Of a stretch of DNA of 64,000 nucleotides, positions 8,242-17,069 are shown one piece after another; within the stretch, counting starts at the first letter, position 1, and each line of letters begins with the position of its first letter. Origin of the DNA: Allobosea sp. BH3 (GTDB lineage Bacteria; Pseudomonadota; Alphaproteobacteria; Rhizobiales; Beijerinckiaceae); NCBI RefSeq assembly GCF_025499465.1, contig NZ_JAIMCA010000002.1:742978-806977 (forward strand). The letters run 5' to 3'. The notes under the pieces were generated by a model. The model was not told where the DNA came from, searched no databases, and saw only the letters and a program-made list of their open reading frames with translations. A program made the translations under genes and the position numbers.

Positions 8242-9579
8242 TCAGGCCTTCGAACGCGGAGGGGCTGCCTGCCTCGGCAGGCTGATCCGCGCCAGCAGGC
8301 CATGGGGCTCGTTGTCATGCAGCGTCAGGCGCCCGCCATGGGCGACGGCGATCGACTGGGCAATGGCGAGGCCCAGCCCGAACCCTTCGGAGTCGAGCCG
8401 CCCGCGCGCCTCGTCGCCGCGCATGAAGGGCTCGAGCAGGCGCACACGATCAGCTTCCGGGATACCGGGCCCATCATCAGCGATCTCGACGACGAGTTCC
8501 TCCTCTTCGCGAAGGCGGATGCTGGCCTGCTTGCCGTAGCGCACGGCGTTCTCGACGAGGTTGGTCACGGCGCGTTCGAGTTGCTGCGCGCTGCCAATCA
8601 CGACCACCCGGCGCGGGCCGTCAAAGTGGATGTCGTGGCCCATGTCGCCGAACTCGTCGGCGACGGTCTGCAGCAGGCTCGACAGGTCGACCGCGACGGG
8701 CTCCTCGCGCCGGTCGGCGTCGCGGAGATAGGAAAGAGCGCCCTGGACCATCGAGTCCATATGCTCCAGATCGCGGGTGAGCTGGCCGCGCAGCGTGGCA
8801 TCCTCGATGAACTCGACCCTGAGGCGCATGCGCGTGATCGGCGTCCGCAGATCGTGGCTGATCGCCGCCAGCATCCGCGTGCGGTCCGCGAACATCGCAT
8901 GGATGCGGTCCCTCAGCCTGTTCAGGGCGCGCGCTGCGGTCCGGACCTCCGCAGGCCCCTCCTCGCGAAGCGGCGACGGGTCCCGATCGATCGAGAATTC
9001 CTCGGCAGCGGCGGCAAAGCGCGCGAGCGGCGCGGTGATGCCGCGCGAGGCCCAGAGCGTCAGGGCGCCGATGTTGAGACCGAGGAGGATGATCGTCGAG
9101 AGCACCAGCACGGAGATCGGCCGCGGCGGCGCCTGTCCGAGCGGATCATCCAGAAGCTCGGCCTCCAGACCCGTGCCGTCCGGCAGGCCGATCAGGAATT
9201 TTCGAGGCGGCCCGCCCCTGCCCTGCGGTTGAGGCACAGCCTGAAAGCCGCTGCCGAGGCGCAGCGCCATCGCATCGGGATGAGGCTCCTGGGCGACTGA
9301 CGGCGACGCCGCCGGGCCCTTCGCCGTCAGGCCGAAACGAAAGCGCTCATCGGCCCGGTTCGCGGCATCGACCACGCCCTGCCGCTGCTCCGGCGGCATC
9401 TGCGCGACAAGCCGGACCGTCGCCGCGACGACCTCGAAGACAGGCGGGCCCGGCCTGTTGCGGGGCGCCTGCAGGACGAAGGCCACGGACAAGATCAGAT
9501 AGAGCAGGCCGATGACGCCGACGACCAGCAGCGCGATCTGGCTTCCGATTCCGGAGGGCAGGCGAAACAGGCGCGTCAT
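8242..9579 (-). CDS. Membrane sensor histidine kinase (EnvZ-like)
   Basis: 445 residues. TM1 lies at about 12-36 and TM2 at about 155-178, enclosing a periplasmic sensor of about 120 residues that I cannot classify. A HAMP domain follows, then the dimerisation/phosphoacceptor helix with H-box ISHDLRTP (His near residue 240), N-box NLVENAVRYG, G1 DDGPGIPEAD and G2 GFGLGLAIAQ. The start overlaps the stop of the response-regulator gene (9576-9579), so the pair is translationally coupled. The kinase should phosphorylate that regulator; the signal is unknown. The sensor contains Pro/Gly-rich loops, as in several alphaproteobacterial EnvZ-like kinases that respond to envelope or acid stress, but this is only resemblance. 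Confidence 0.92.
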   Translation of the reverse strand: MTRLFRLPSGIGSQIALLVVGVIGLLYLILSVAFVLQAPRNRPGPPVFEVVAATVRLVAQMPPEQRQGVVDAANRADERFRFGLTAKGPAASPSVAQEPHPDAMALRLGSGFQAVPQPQGRGGPPRKFLIGLPDGTGLEAELLDDPLGQAPPRPISVLVLSTIILLGLNIGALTLWASRGITAPLARFAAAAEEFSIDRDPSPLREEGPAEVRTAARALNRLRDRIHAMFADRTRMLAAISHDLRTPITRMRLRVEFIEDATLRGQLTRDLEHMDSMVQGALSYLRDADRREEPVAVDLSSLLQTVADEFGDMGHDIHFDGPRRVVVIGSAQQLERAVTNLVENAVRYGKQASIRLREEEELVVEIADDGPGIPEADRVRLLEPFMRGDEARGRLDSEGFGLGLAIAQSIAVAHGGRLTLHDNEPHGLLARISLPRQAAPPRSKA

Positions 9580-10298
9580 TGCCGCTCGACAGCCGGGGTG
9601 AAGAGATAGCCGCCGGAACGGATCGTCTTGATCAGCTCGGGCTCGCGCGGCTCCCGCTCGATCTTCTGCCGCAGGCGGCTGATCAGGATGTCGATGCTGC
9701 GCTCGAAGGGCGCGGCCGTCCGGCCCTGCGTGAGATCGAGCAATATGTCGCGGGAGAGCACGCGGCCGGGCCGCTCGCAGAAGACGCGAAGCAGGTCGAA
9801 CTCAGCGCCCGTCAGCGCGACGCGGACCTCGTCCGGGTTGCTCAGCTCGCGCTTGCCGGCGTTCAGCGTCCAGCCAAGGAAGATGAAGGAGCCGGCAGGC
9901 TCGGACGCATCGACCAGGCCCGGCCCCTGGCGGCGCAGCACGGCCCTTATGCGGGCCAGCAGCTCGCGCGGATTGAAGGGCTTGGCGAGGTAGTCGTCCG
10001 CGCCCATCTCCAGGCCGATGATCCTGTCCACGTCCTCGCTGCGGGCCGTCAGCATGATGATGGGCACCGCGGTGGCGAGCCGGAGGCGGCGGCAGATCGA
10101 AAGGCCGTCCTCGCCGGGCAGATTCAGATCGAGCACGATCAGGTCGAAGCGGCCGTCCCGCAACGCGCGGTCCATCTCCCGCCCATCGCGCGCGGTCGCG
10201 CTGCGCATCCCGTTCTGAGACAGGTAGCGGGCGACAAGCGCGCTGATCTCGCGGTCGTCCTCGACGATCAGGATATGCGACGATGCATTCACGGCCAT
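9576..10298 (-). CDS. OmpR-family two-component response regulator
   Basis: 240 residues. The receiver domain (about 8-122) has the acidic pair VEDD, the phosphoacceptor Asp in LIVLDLNLPGEDG, Thr in MLTAR and Lys in AKPF. It is followed by a winged-helix Trans_reg_C DNA-binding domain with VALTGAEFDLL and a C-terminal wing SGGYLF. The ATG at 10298 starts the family-typical MAVNASSHILIVEDD; an in-frame ATG nine codons upstream is possible. It is cotranscribed with and overlaps the histidine kinase. Its targets are not visible here; neighbouring genes could include them but there is no direct evidence. Confidence 0.93.
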   Translation of the reverse strand: MAVNASSHILIVEDDREISALVARYLSQNGMRSATARDGREMDRALRDGRFDLIVLDLNLPGEDGLSICRRLRLATAVPIIMLTARSEDVDRIIGLEMGADDYLAKPFNPRELLARIRAVLRRQGPGLVDASEPAGSFIFLGWTLNAGKRELSNPDEVRVALTGAEFDLLRVFCERPGRVLSRDILLDLTQGRTAAPFERSIDILISRLRQKIEREPREPELIKTIRSGGYLFTPAVERQ

Positions 10299-10352
10299 GT
10301 CCAAAGCTTCAAGCGGTGCAAGCATATCGGAGCGCCGGTTCTCGTGCAGCCG

Positions 10353-10637
10353 TCATCGCGGGCCTGCGCCGTAGGTCACGCCATGGCAGGTCATCGCGCC
10401 GTCGCGGGCGACGCGCGCGCTCCCGATGCCCTGTTCGCGGCCCGTCACCGGGTCGCGATAGATCGCGCTGCGACAGGCAGCGACACTGTCCTCAGGCCCT
10501 GCCCCGAGGAAGCGGGCAAGCAGAATGACGGTCCAAAGGACTGCGAGAGCCCAGCAGATGGCCTCCCCCCGGCGCGGCCATGCCGGGCGGGCGGAGGTGT
10601 TCGAAGAAAGCGGGGAGGATGAAGCGGGATTCGACAT
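10353..10637 (-). CDS. Small single-span membrane or exported protein of unknown function
   Basis: 94 residues. A hydrophobic helix (CWALAVLWTVILLARFL, about 28-44) is followed by a short tail with two Cys (AACRSAIYR and MTCHGV) that could pair in the periplasm. It lies upstream of, and on the same strand as, the response regulator gene, separated by 54 bases. The evidence is only an ordered hydrophobic pattern and a coding-like composition, so it is tentative. Confidence 0.4.
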   Translation of the reverse strand: MSNPASSSPLSSNTSARPAWPRRGEAICWALAVLWTVILLARFLGAGPEDSVAACRSAIYRDPVTGREQGIGSARVARDGAMTCHGVTYGAGPR

Positions 10638-10813
10638 GGCATTCCGGCGGCTGTGCAGCCAGCGGGGTAACCACCGCTTGTTTCCGCCATGCCGAACGGG
10701 TGTTTCCCGATGGTGTCATTTTGTTTCTGGCCGCGGGAATGCGGGCTCCGTCCGCCGCATCGACCGCAAGATCGGTCAAGACGACGGGCGCCGGATTGCC
10801 GATAGTGATCGGT

Positions 10814-11683
10814 ATGGAGACCGGGCCCGCGAAGACCATCAAGGAGATCGTCACTTGGATAGAAGAGCACCTTGATGACGAGCTGAGCCTCGATGTCATC
10901 GCGGAGAAGGCGGGATATTCGCCGTATTACTTCTCCCGGATGTTCCTGGCCCACACCCGGCGCACGGTCATGGACTATGTCCGCGGCAGGAGATTGCTGG
11001 GAGGGGCCAGGCGCCTCCTCGCCGAACCCGGGCTGCGCCTCGTCGATCTCGCCTTCGATTGCGGCTTCGACTCGCAGGAAGCCTTCACGCGCGCCTTCAA
11101 ACGCGTGTTCGGCACGACTCCCGCCCGTTTCCGCGACGGCTTTGCCGTCGAACCCATGGAAGGACAGTATCCGATGACCTCGACCGCCGAGAACACGACA
11201 GCCATCGAACGCCTGGGCGAACTCGTCAAACGCGACCGCTTCATCGTCGCCGGGCCGGCCAGACGCTTCGACGAGACGAACAAGGACGGGATTCCCCAGC
11301 TCTGGTCGCGCCTGATGGGAGCGCTGCCCTTGGAGGGACAGGTCAAGGGCTGCACAAGCTACGGCGTCGTTTCCGGCATCGACCGCGACGAGCGCACGAT
11401 CAGCTACATGGCCGGTGTCGAGGTGGACGACAATGCAGCCCTGCCGGACGGCTTCGAGCGACAGGTCATCGAGCCCGCCACCTATGTCGTCTTTCGCCTC
11501 ACCTTCGATGGCGGCCCGGTCCATCTGCAGATAGCGGAGGGCATCCGGCAGGTCTGGGGACATCTCATGCCCGAATCCGGCCTGACGCCGACGGGAACGC
11601 CCGATTTCGAATGCTACAATGATCTCAGGCCGCTGACTGCACCGGGGGCGACGATGGACTATTACGTGCCGGTTCAGGTCTGA
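10814..11683 (+). CDS. AraC-family regulator with GyrI-like effector-binding domain (Rob/SoxS-like HTH)
   Basis: 289 residues. Residues 1-105 form the double helix-turn-helix of AraC proteins (IAEKAGYSPYYFSRMF and VDLAFDCGFDSQEAFTRAFKRVFG, then TPARFR). Residues about 128-289 form a GyrI-like small-molecule-binding domain (RRFDETNKDGIPQLWSR, SYGVVSGID, ending DYYVPVQV). This N-HTH plus C-GyrI order is that of Rob and related multidrug-responsive activators. I chose the ATG at 10814 because the family begins right before the HTH; the frame is open further upstream but that stretch looks non-coding and overlaps the opposite gene. The regulated genes are not evident. Confidence 0.85.
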   Translation: METGPAKTIKEIVTWIEEHLDDELSLDVIAEKAGYSPYYFSRMFLAHTRRTVMDYVRGRRLLGGARRLLAEPGLRLVDLAFDCGFDSQEAFTRAFKRVFGTTPARFRDGFAVEPMEGQYPMTSTAENTTAIERLGELVKRDRFIVAGPARRFDETNKDGIPQLWSRLMGALPLEGQVKGCTSYGVVSGIDRDERTISYMAGVEVDDNAALPDGFERQVIEPATYVVFRLTFDGGPVHLQIAEGIRQVWGHLMPESGLTPTGTPDFECYNDLRPLTAPGATMDYYVPVQV

Positions 11684-11948
11684 GCACCGGAGATCGGGAA
11701 CGCAGGCAGGGCCGCGCAGATATCCGAACGGGCTTGCGCGGCTCGCTCCCTCACGGGCGCCTCGGTGGCGCGCGCCGTTCATAAGCTGCCGGGCTCGCCG
11801 CCGCCCAACACTGGAAATTACCGAGGAAATCAGCCCCATTCTTCTCCGCTAATCTTACGTATATAAAACAATTGAGAGAGCGTCCTTAACGTCAATTTAA
11901 GCTGAAATCCGATAGATCGACGCGACCTATCCGACGAAAGCCGCCCTC

Positions 11949-12842
11949 TTGTCTAAATCTATTCTGAGATCCGGATTTATTGCATTCGGAGCGCTCGTTC
12001 TCGCCGGCTCGCAAAGCCTCGCCATCGAGGGGCAGCCCGAGCCCGAAGAGGCTGCCGTCTGCGACGATCTCGACGATGCGCCGACAGATGCCTTCGGCTT
12101 CACCGATTCCTCCGGCATCTCCGATCTCGGTCGCGGGAGCCTCGGCCTCACACTGGGCGGCAATGCCGGCGTCCGCGAAGGCCGCTCGCTCAACCGCAAC
12201 GGCAACCTGCAGGGCTCCTACGGCCTGTTCCCCTGCCTTGAGGTCAGCGCATCGCTGTTCGGAGGCACCACCCGCTCCAAGGTGGCGACGGAGCGCCTGA
12301 AGGACCGCAGCTATGGCGGCGGCCTGGAAGCCAAATACCGGCTGCTCACCCATCGCGACCATGGGGTGGGACTGGCGCTGGGCGTCGAGACGGGGCTGGA
12401 GCGCAACCAGGACAGGTTCACGGGCCAGTTCTCCAGCTACAACACCGCCTTCAAGCTGCTGGCCGATCGCATCATCATCCCGGGTACGCTCTTCGGGGCG
12501 GTGAACGTCTCGCACAATCTGATCTGGAACGGCCCGGACCCTTATTCGCGCAGCTCGAACACCGCTTTCGGCGCCTCGCTCGCCTGGCAGGTCCGGGACG
12601 GCGTCTATCTCAGTGGCGAAGTGCGCCATCTGCGCCAGCAGAATTCGCTCGGCCTCGGCAACCATGCCGGCCATGCCACCTTCATGGGCCCCGGCATCTA
12701 CTGGCAGGCGACGGAATCGCTCGCGATCTCTGTGGCCTACAATGTCCAGGTGGCCGGCCATGAGCGCGGGCGCGACCGCCCGCTCGACCTGACCAATTTC
12801 AGCCGCCACGTAGCTCAGCTCGATATCGGCTGGACGTTCTGA
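11949..12842 (+). CDS. Putative outer-membrane beta-barrel protein with signal peptide
   Basis: 297 residues. The Sec signal peptide (SKSILRSGFIAFGALVLAGSQSLA) is followed by an acidic linker with one Cys and a long series of alternating amphipathic strands (SLGLTLGGNAG, GSYGLFPCLEVSASLFGG, GVYLSGEVRHLRQ). It ends LDIGWTF, a terminal aromatic typical of OMP assembly signals. The start is a TTG at 11949, the only initiation-like codon before the signal sequence. The protein resembles alphaproteobacterial porin-like hypothetical proteins; no specific family is recognised. Upstream is an A/T-richer intergenic stretch of about 265 bases that should hold the promoter. Confidence 0.75.
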   Translation: MSKSILRSGFIAFGALVLAGSQSLAIEGQPEPEEAAVCDDLDDAPTDAFGFTDSSGISDLGRGSLGLTLGGNAGVREGRSLNRNGNLQGSYGLFPCLEVSASLFGGTTRSKVATERLKDRSYGGGLEAKYRLLTHRDHGVGLALGVETGLERNQDRFTGQFSSYNTAFKLLADRIIIPGTLFGAVNVSHNLIWNGPDPYSRSSNTAFGASLAWQVRDGVYLSGEVRHLRQQNSLGLGNHAGHATFMGPGIYWQATESLAISVAYNVQVAGHERGRDRPLDLTNFSRHVAQLDIGWTF

Positions 12843-12915
12843 TTTGGGCCGGGAAGCCCGGCGCTAAGCAGGCCAGCCCTCCCCGCTGCCGAAACGCGAC
12901 GATACAGGAGGTTCC

Positions 12916-14499
12916 ATGCTCTCGTCCTCTTTCGCGGAGATCCGCCCGGCTGGCGCGAAAAGCATCGGGCAGCTCTGCCGCAGCCTGGTCGCCGCCGTGC
13001 TCGTCGCGCTGCCCTGCCTCGAGCCGGCGAGGGCCGAAACCTCGCTGCCGAAGATCGAAGCCCTCATCCCCGAGCTGGAGAAGCAGATCGCCACCGGGTT
13101 GAAGGAATTCGGCGTCCCCGGGGCCTCCGTCGGGATCGTCTTCGACGACAAGCTGATCTACAGCAAGGGCTTCGGCGTCCGGACGGTCGGCAAGTCCGAG
13201 AGCGTCACCCCCGATACCCTCTTCCAGATCGGTTCGACGACAAAGGCCTTCCTCGCGGCCTCGCTCGCGCAGGCTGTCGATGCCGGCAGGTTGAAATGGA
13301 CCGACCCCGTCATCGATCACCTGCCGGCCTTCCAGCTGGCCGATCCCTGGATCACGCGGGACTTCCGCATTCTCGACCTCGCCGCGCAGCGATCCGGCCT
13401 GACGGCCTATGTCAACGACAGCCTGGCCCTGCTGGGCTACGACAAAGACACGCTGATCCGCTCGCTGCGCGTAGCGCCGCAAACGGGGATTTTCCGTTCG
13501 GACTTCCGCTACCTGAACATTCCGCATGTCGTCGCCGGCGAGATCGTGGCCAAGGTCAACGGCGCGAACTCCTGGTTCGACTCGGTCAAGCGCAGTCTGC
13601 TCGATCCGCTCGGCATGACATCGACCAGCATGACGCCCGAAGCCATCGACCAGGCGGCCAACCACGCCGTGGGCCACAGGCCGGAGGGGCGCCCGCTCCC
13701 CATCCCGTTCCATTTCGCCTTCCCCTACTCCGTGGGGCCGGCCGGCGCCTTCAACTCCAATGTGAAAGACATGGCGCAGTGGCTGCGCCTGCATCTCGGG
13801 CGCGGCCAGTTCGACGGCAAGGTCCTCGTCTCCGAACAGAATCTCGACGTGACCTGGACACCACGCGTCGCGATGAACGAACGCCTGGCCTATGCCATGG
13901 GCTGGGTCGCCTCCGCCACGCCGAATGGCCGGATCATCTGGCACAATGGCGGGACCACCGGCTTCGGCGCCCATGTCGGCTTCCTGCCCGACCATAAGGT
14001 CGGGATCGTGATCCTCACCAATCTCGGCAACTCCTCGATGGCGGATTCGCTGGCGCAATGGTTCTACGACCGGGCCCTCGGCAATCCGCAGGTCGACAAC
14101 ATCGCGCTCGGCGCAGCAGCCGTGCGGGCGGGCGAGGAGCGTGAGCGCAAGGAACGCGTTTCCGGTCCGGCAGTCCCGCTGCCGGCCCGCGCAGCCGAGT
14201 TCGCCGGCAGCTACGCATCCCCCATTTTGGGGACCGCGACCGTCGCCATCGTCGACGGCAAGCTTCGGATGACGCTCGAGGAAACCGAAGCCGTCGTCGC
14301 GCTCGAGCCCGTCAAGGATGAGCCGAGTCTGTTCTCGGCAAGCCTCGCCCCGACGCCAGCCTTTGCACCCATCGTCGCCATGACCGGCGAGGCCTCGTTC
14401 ACGCAGGTGCGCTTCGAGCGTGACGGCGCAGGACGCCCCGTCCTGCGCTGGCTGTCGCCGGAGCTTCCCCATGTCTTCACGCGCGAGCCGGGCCGATAG
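12916..14499 (+). CDS. Periplasmic serine hydrolase of the class C beta-lactamase/EstB fold
   Basis: 527 residues with a long N-terminal region and a hydrophobic export signal at about 20-42 ending ARA. The beta-lactamase-like domain has the SxxK motif in IGSTTKAF (catalytic Ser and Lys), the Tyr motif in FRYLN, and the third motif as HNGGTTGF (HxG in place of KTG), the pattern of D-aminopeptidase/esterase relatives rather than true AmpC. A C-terminal lipocalin-like DUF3471-type domain (about 410-527; FAGSYASPILGTATV) follows. It probably acts on peptides or esters in the periplasm; beta-lactam hydrolysis is not implied. No regulator of ampC type is nearby. Confidence 0.88.
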   Translation: MLSSSFAEIRPAGAKSIGQLCRSLVAAVLVALPCLEPARAETSLPKIEALIPELEKQIATGLKEFGVPGASVGIVFDDKLIYSKGFGVRTVGKSESVTPDTLFQIGSTTKAFLAASLAQAVDAGRLKWTDPVIDHLPAFQLADPWITRDFRILDLAAQRSGLTAYVNDSLALLGYDKDTLIRSLRVAPQTGIFRSDFRYLNIPHVVAGEIVAKVNGANSWFDSVKRSLLDPLGMTSTSMTPEAIDQAANHAVGHRPEGRPLPIPFHFAFPYSVGPAGAFNSNVKDMAQWLRLHLGRGQFDGKVLVSEQNLDVTWTPRVAMNERLAYAMGWVASATPNGRIIWHNGGTTGFGAHVGFLPDHKVGIVILTNLGNSSMADSLAQWFYDRALGNPQVDNIALGAAAVRAGEERERKERVSGPAVPLPARAAEFAGSYASPILGTATVAIVDGKLRMTLEETEAVVALEPVKDEPSLFSASLAPTPAFAPIVAMTGEASFTQVRFERDGAGRPVLRWLSPELPHVFTREPGR

Positions 14500-14534
14500 G
14501 CCCACGGCCCAGCGCCCAACCTGATGGTGGAAAC

Positions 14535-14885
14535 ATGAGCGTCCATTCCCGCTTCGCAATCCGGGCCGCCCTCTGCCTCGCCCTCTCGGCGACGGGTTCG
14601 GTGGCGATTGCCGCGCCGATCCTCGCCCCCATGCCGACGATCACCGCATGGGACGGCGTCGTGCCCGCGCGCAATCTGTTGCGCGGCTTCGCCGATTTCC
14701 TGAATGATGACGACGACAACTACGTCCACGACGACCATTACGACTGGCAGGCCTATCGCGACTCGACGTCCCGCAAGGACCGGATCCGCGATTATTACGA
14801 GATGCAGCGGGAAGCGCAGAAGGACTACTGGAAGCACCAGAAGGACGCGCAGAAGAAGATGATCAAGCAGCAGCGCGGCTGGTGA
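14535..14885 (+). CDS. Small exported Asp/Tyr/Lys-rich protein of unknown function
   Basis: 116 residues. A signal peptide (residues 1-26, ending AIA-A) precedes a mature part with an acidic run (NDDDDNYVHDDHYDW) and a charged, probably helical C-terminus rich in Lys, Gln, Tyr and Trp (YWKHQKDAQKKMIKQQRGW). A good ribosome site (GGTGG) precedes the ATG. I do not recognise a family; the acidic cluster could bind cations. It follows the serine hydrolase by 35 bases and may be cotranscribed. Confidence 0.7.
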   Translation: MSVHSRFAIRAALCLALSATGSVAIAAPILAPMPTITAWDGVVPARNLLRGFADFLNDDDDNYVHDDHYDWQAYRDSTSRKDRIRDYYEMQREAQKDYWKHQKDAQKKMIKQQRGW

Positions 14886-14892
14886 GCGGCGC

Positions 14893-15510
14893 TCAACTCC
14901 GCGCCGGGCGCGCCCAGGGGCGGCGCCGGTCGTCGGCGGCGGCATGGTCGGCGATCTGCGCGGCGAAGGAGCGGGTGACGTCGATGTCGTCCCAGCCGTT
15001 GAGCAACTGCTCCCGCCAGACCGCGTCCACCGTCAGGGCGGCGGAGCGATTACCCCAGCGCACATCCAGCGCCTCCAGATCGACGGTGACCTGAAGATCG
15101 GGCGTGGCCTGCACGGCTGCGAGCAGGTCCTCGATGTCGGCATCGTCGAGCACGCCCGGCAGAAGCCCGTTCTTGACGGCGTTCGAGGCGAAGATATCGC
15201 CGAAGGTGGGGGCGAGCACGACCCGGATGGCATGATCCGCCAGGGCATAGACGGCCGCCTCGCGCGAGGATCCGGAGCCGAAATTGCGCCGTGCGACCAG
15301 GATACCCGCCTCGCGCCATCCCGCCCGGTTCAGGGGAAAGTCCGGCCGCTCCGCGCCCGCCTCGTCGCGCCGCAGGTCATGCAGCAGAAAACCGCCATAG
15401 CCCTCCGAGCGCGGGCGCTTCATGAAGCGCGCCGGGATCAGCTGATCGGTATCGACATTGGCGAGGCCGAGCGGGCAGGCCGGCCCCGACACGATGCGCA
15501 AGGGCTTCAA
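14893..15510 (-). CDS. leuD: 3-isopropylmalate dehydratase small subunit family (LeuD-like)
   Basis: 205 residues. It has the swivelling-domain signatures of the aconitase superfamily: NVDTDQLIPARF near the N-terminus and NFGSGSSREAA in the middle, with length and order matching bacterial LeuD. The start is a TTG overlapping the LeuC stop as TTGA, so the subunits are translationally coupled. In leucine biosynthesis LeuCD isomerises 2- to 3-isopropylmalate. Here there is no leuA or leuB, and the pair is divergent from a GntR regulator heading a catabolic operon, so a related hydration/isomerisation of a substituted malate or maleate is a real alternative. The gene symbol therefore describes homology, not proven function. 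Confidence 0.85.
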   Translation of the reverse strand: MKPLRIVSGPACPLGLANVDTDQLIPARFMKRPRSEGYGGFLLHDLRRDEAGAERPDFPLNRAGWREAGILVARRNFGSGSSREAAVYALADHAIRVVLAPTFGDIFASNAVKNGLLPGVLDDADIEDLLAAVQATPDLQVTVDLEALDVRWGNRSAALTVDAVWREQLLNGWDDIDVTRSFAAQIADHAAADDRRRPWARPARS

Positions 15511-16949
15511 GACCGGCCCTCCAGCAGCGGCCGCACATCGACGAGGCGCCCGGCGATGGCCGCGGCCGCCACCATGGCGGGCGACATCAGATGGGTGCGT
15601 GACCCCGGCCCCTGGCGACCACGGAAGTTCCGGTTGGTCGTCGAGGCGCAGCGTTCGCCTGCGGGCACGCTGTCTCCATTCATGCCGACGCACATCGAGC
15701 AGCCGGCCTCCACCCAGTCGAGCCCGGCAGAGCGGAAAATCCGGTCGAGCCCCTCCTCCTCCGCCTGCTGCTTGACGAGCGCGGAGCCGGGCGAGACCAG
15801 CCCCGGCACCGCGGCCTTGCGCCCGGCCAGGACGCTCGCAGCGGCGCGAAGATCCTCGATACGGGAATTGGTGCAGGAGCCGATGAAGACGCGGTCGATC
15901 GCGATGTCGCTGAGGCGCTGCCCCGCCCGCAGCCCCATATAGTCGAGCGCGGCGCGGATCGTCGCAGCGCGCGCCTCGTCGATCTCGCGCGAGGGGTCGG
16001 GCACGGCGGAATCGATCGGCAGCGCATCCTCGGGGCTCGTGCCCCAGGTCACGACCGGAGCGATCGTCGCGGCGTCGAGACGGATCTCGCGGTCGAACTC
16101 CGCATCGCTATCGCTCTTCAGAGCCCGCCAATCCTCGATGGCCCGGGCGAGTTCATCGCCCTTCGGCGCGAACGGGCGCCCCTCGATCCAGCGGAAGGTC
16201 GTTTCGTCCGGCGCGATCAGGCCGCAGCGGGCACCCGCCTCGATGGACATGTTGCACATGGTCATGCGCCCGGCCATCGGCAGGTCCCGCACGGCCGAGC
16301 CGGCATATTCGACGGCGTGGCCGCGCGCGCCATCGGCGCCGATGCGGGCGATGATCGCAAGGATGAAATCCTTGGCGCCGACGCCCGGAGCCGGGCGTCC
16401 GTCGACGCTGATCCGCATCCGCTTCGGCTTCTTCTGCCATAGCGTCTGCGTCATCAGCACATGCGCCACCTCGGAGGCGCCGATGCCGAAGGCGTAAGCG
16501 CCAAAGGCCCCGTGCGTCGAGGTGTGGCTGTCGCCGCAGACCATCGTCAGCCCCGGCAGCGTCAGCCCCTGCTCGGGGCCGACCACATGCACGATGCCCT
16601 GCCGCGGGTCCTTCATCCCGAACAGCTCGATGCCATGGCGCGTCGTGTTGGCTTCGAGATCGTCGATCATGCGCGCGATCTCGGGATTGGCGATGTGGTC
16701 GCGGTCGCGCGTCGGCACGTAGTGGTCGGCCACGCCGAAGGTCAGCCCGGGCTCGGCGACCACGCCATCACGCGCTGCGAGCTGCGCGAAGGCGTGGAAG
16801 GAGCCCTCATGCACGAGATGCCGGTCGATCCAGAGCAATGCGTCGCCGGATGGGCGCTCGACGATGACGTGGCTGTCCCACAGCCTGTCGAACAAGGTGC
16901 GCGGCGCGCTCCTTGCTTCCTGTTCCGCGGCTGCGAGCGATCCCGCCAT
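15507..16949 (-). CDS. leuC: 3-isopropylmalate dehydratase large subunit family (LeuC-like), [4Fe-4S] hydro-lyase
   Basis: 480 residues. It shows the three cluster Cys in GSCTNSR and CSMCVGMNGD, the substrate-loop region MVCGDSHTSTHGAFG, and NRNFRGRQG, as in bacterial-type LeuC. I chose the ATG at 16949 because GGAGGT lies directly upstream; the frame is open further upstream. The promoter region is shared with the divergent GntR gene, where a palindromic operator lies, so expression is probably controlled by that repressor instead of by leucine. The context (Liv importer, C-C lyase, HyuAB) suggests catabolic use on a malate/maleate-like intermediate. Confidence 0.88.
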   Translation of the reverse strand: MAGSLAAAEQEARSAPRTLFDRLWDSHVIVERPSGDALLWIDRHLVHEGSFHAFAQLAARDGVVAEPGLTFGVADHYVPTRDRDHIANPEIARMIDDLEANTTRHGIELFGMKDPRQGIVHVVGPEQGLTLPGLTMVCGDSHTSTHGAFGAYAFGIGASEVAHVLMTQTLWQKKPKRMRISVDGRPAPGVGAKDFILAIIARIGADGARGHAVEYAGSAVRDLPMAGRMTMCNMSIEAGARCGLIAPDETTFRWIEGRPFAPKGDELARAIEDWRALKSDSDAEFDREIRLDAATIAPVVTWGTSPEDALPIDSAVPDPSREIDEARAATIRAALDYMGLRAGQRLSDIAIDRVFIGSCTNSRIEDLRAAASVLAGRKAAVPGLVSPGSALVKQQAEEEGLDRIFRSAGLDWVEAGCSMCVGMNGDSVPAGERCASTTNRNFRGRQGPGSRTHLMSPAMVAAAAIAGRLVDVRPLLEGRS

Positions 16950-16988
16950 GGCGACCTCCGATGCCTCCAAAAATAGCCATCGCGCGGC

Positions 16989-17024
16989 TTGACGCAAGTC
17001 AGTTGTTCTATACGCTAGACAACT
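16989..17024. promoter_or_regulatory. Divergent control region with GntR-type palindromic operator
   Basis: An inverted repeat lies at 17001-17024: AGTTGT at 17001-17006 pairs with ACAACT at 17019-17024, and the CTA/TAG triplets inside the arms extend the symmetry with one extra T on the left. A TTGACG box (16989-16994) with TACGCT 16 bases on could be a plus-strand promoter running through the palindrome. This is the expected layout for a UTRA-type GntR repressor controlling itself and the leuCD pair. Confidence 0.6.
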
Positions 17025-17069
17025 AACTGTCCTGATATTCAGTCAACCCATTCGCTCGCAGGAGCGCGC

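Noticed and set aside
12916..14499. AmpC-type beta-lactamase
   Set aside because: The third motif is HNGG rather than KTG and a C-terminal DUF3471-like domain is present, which fits esterase/peptidase relatives.
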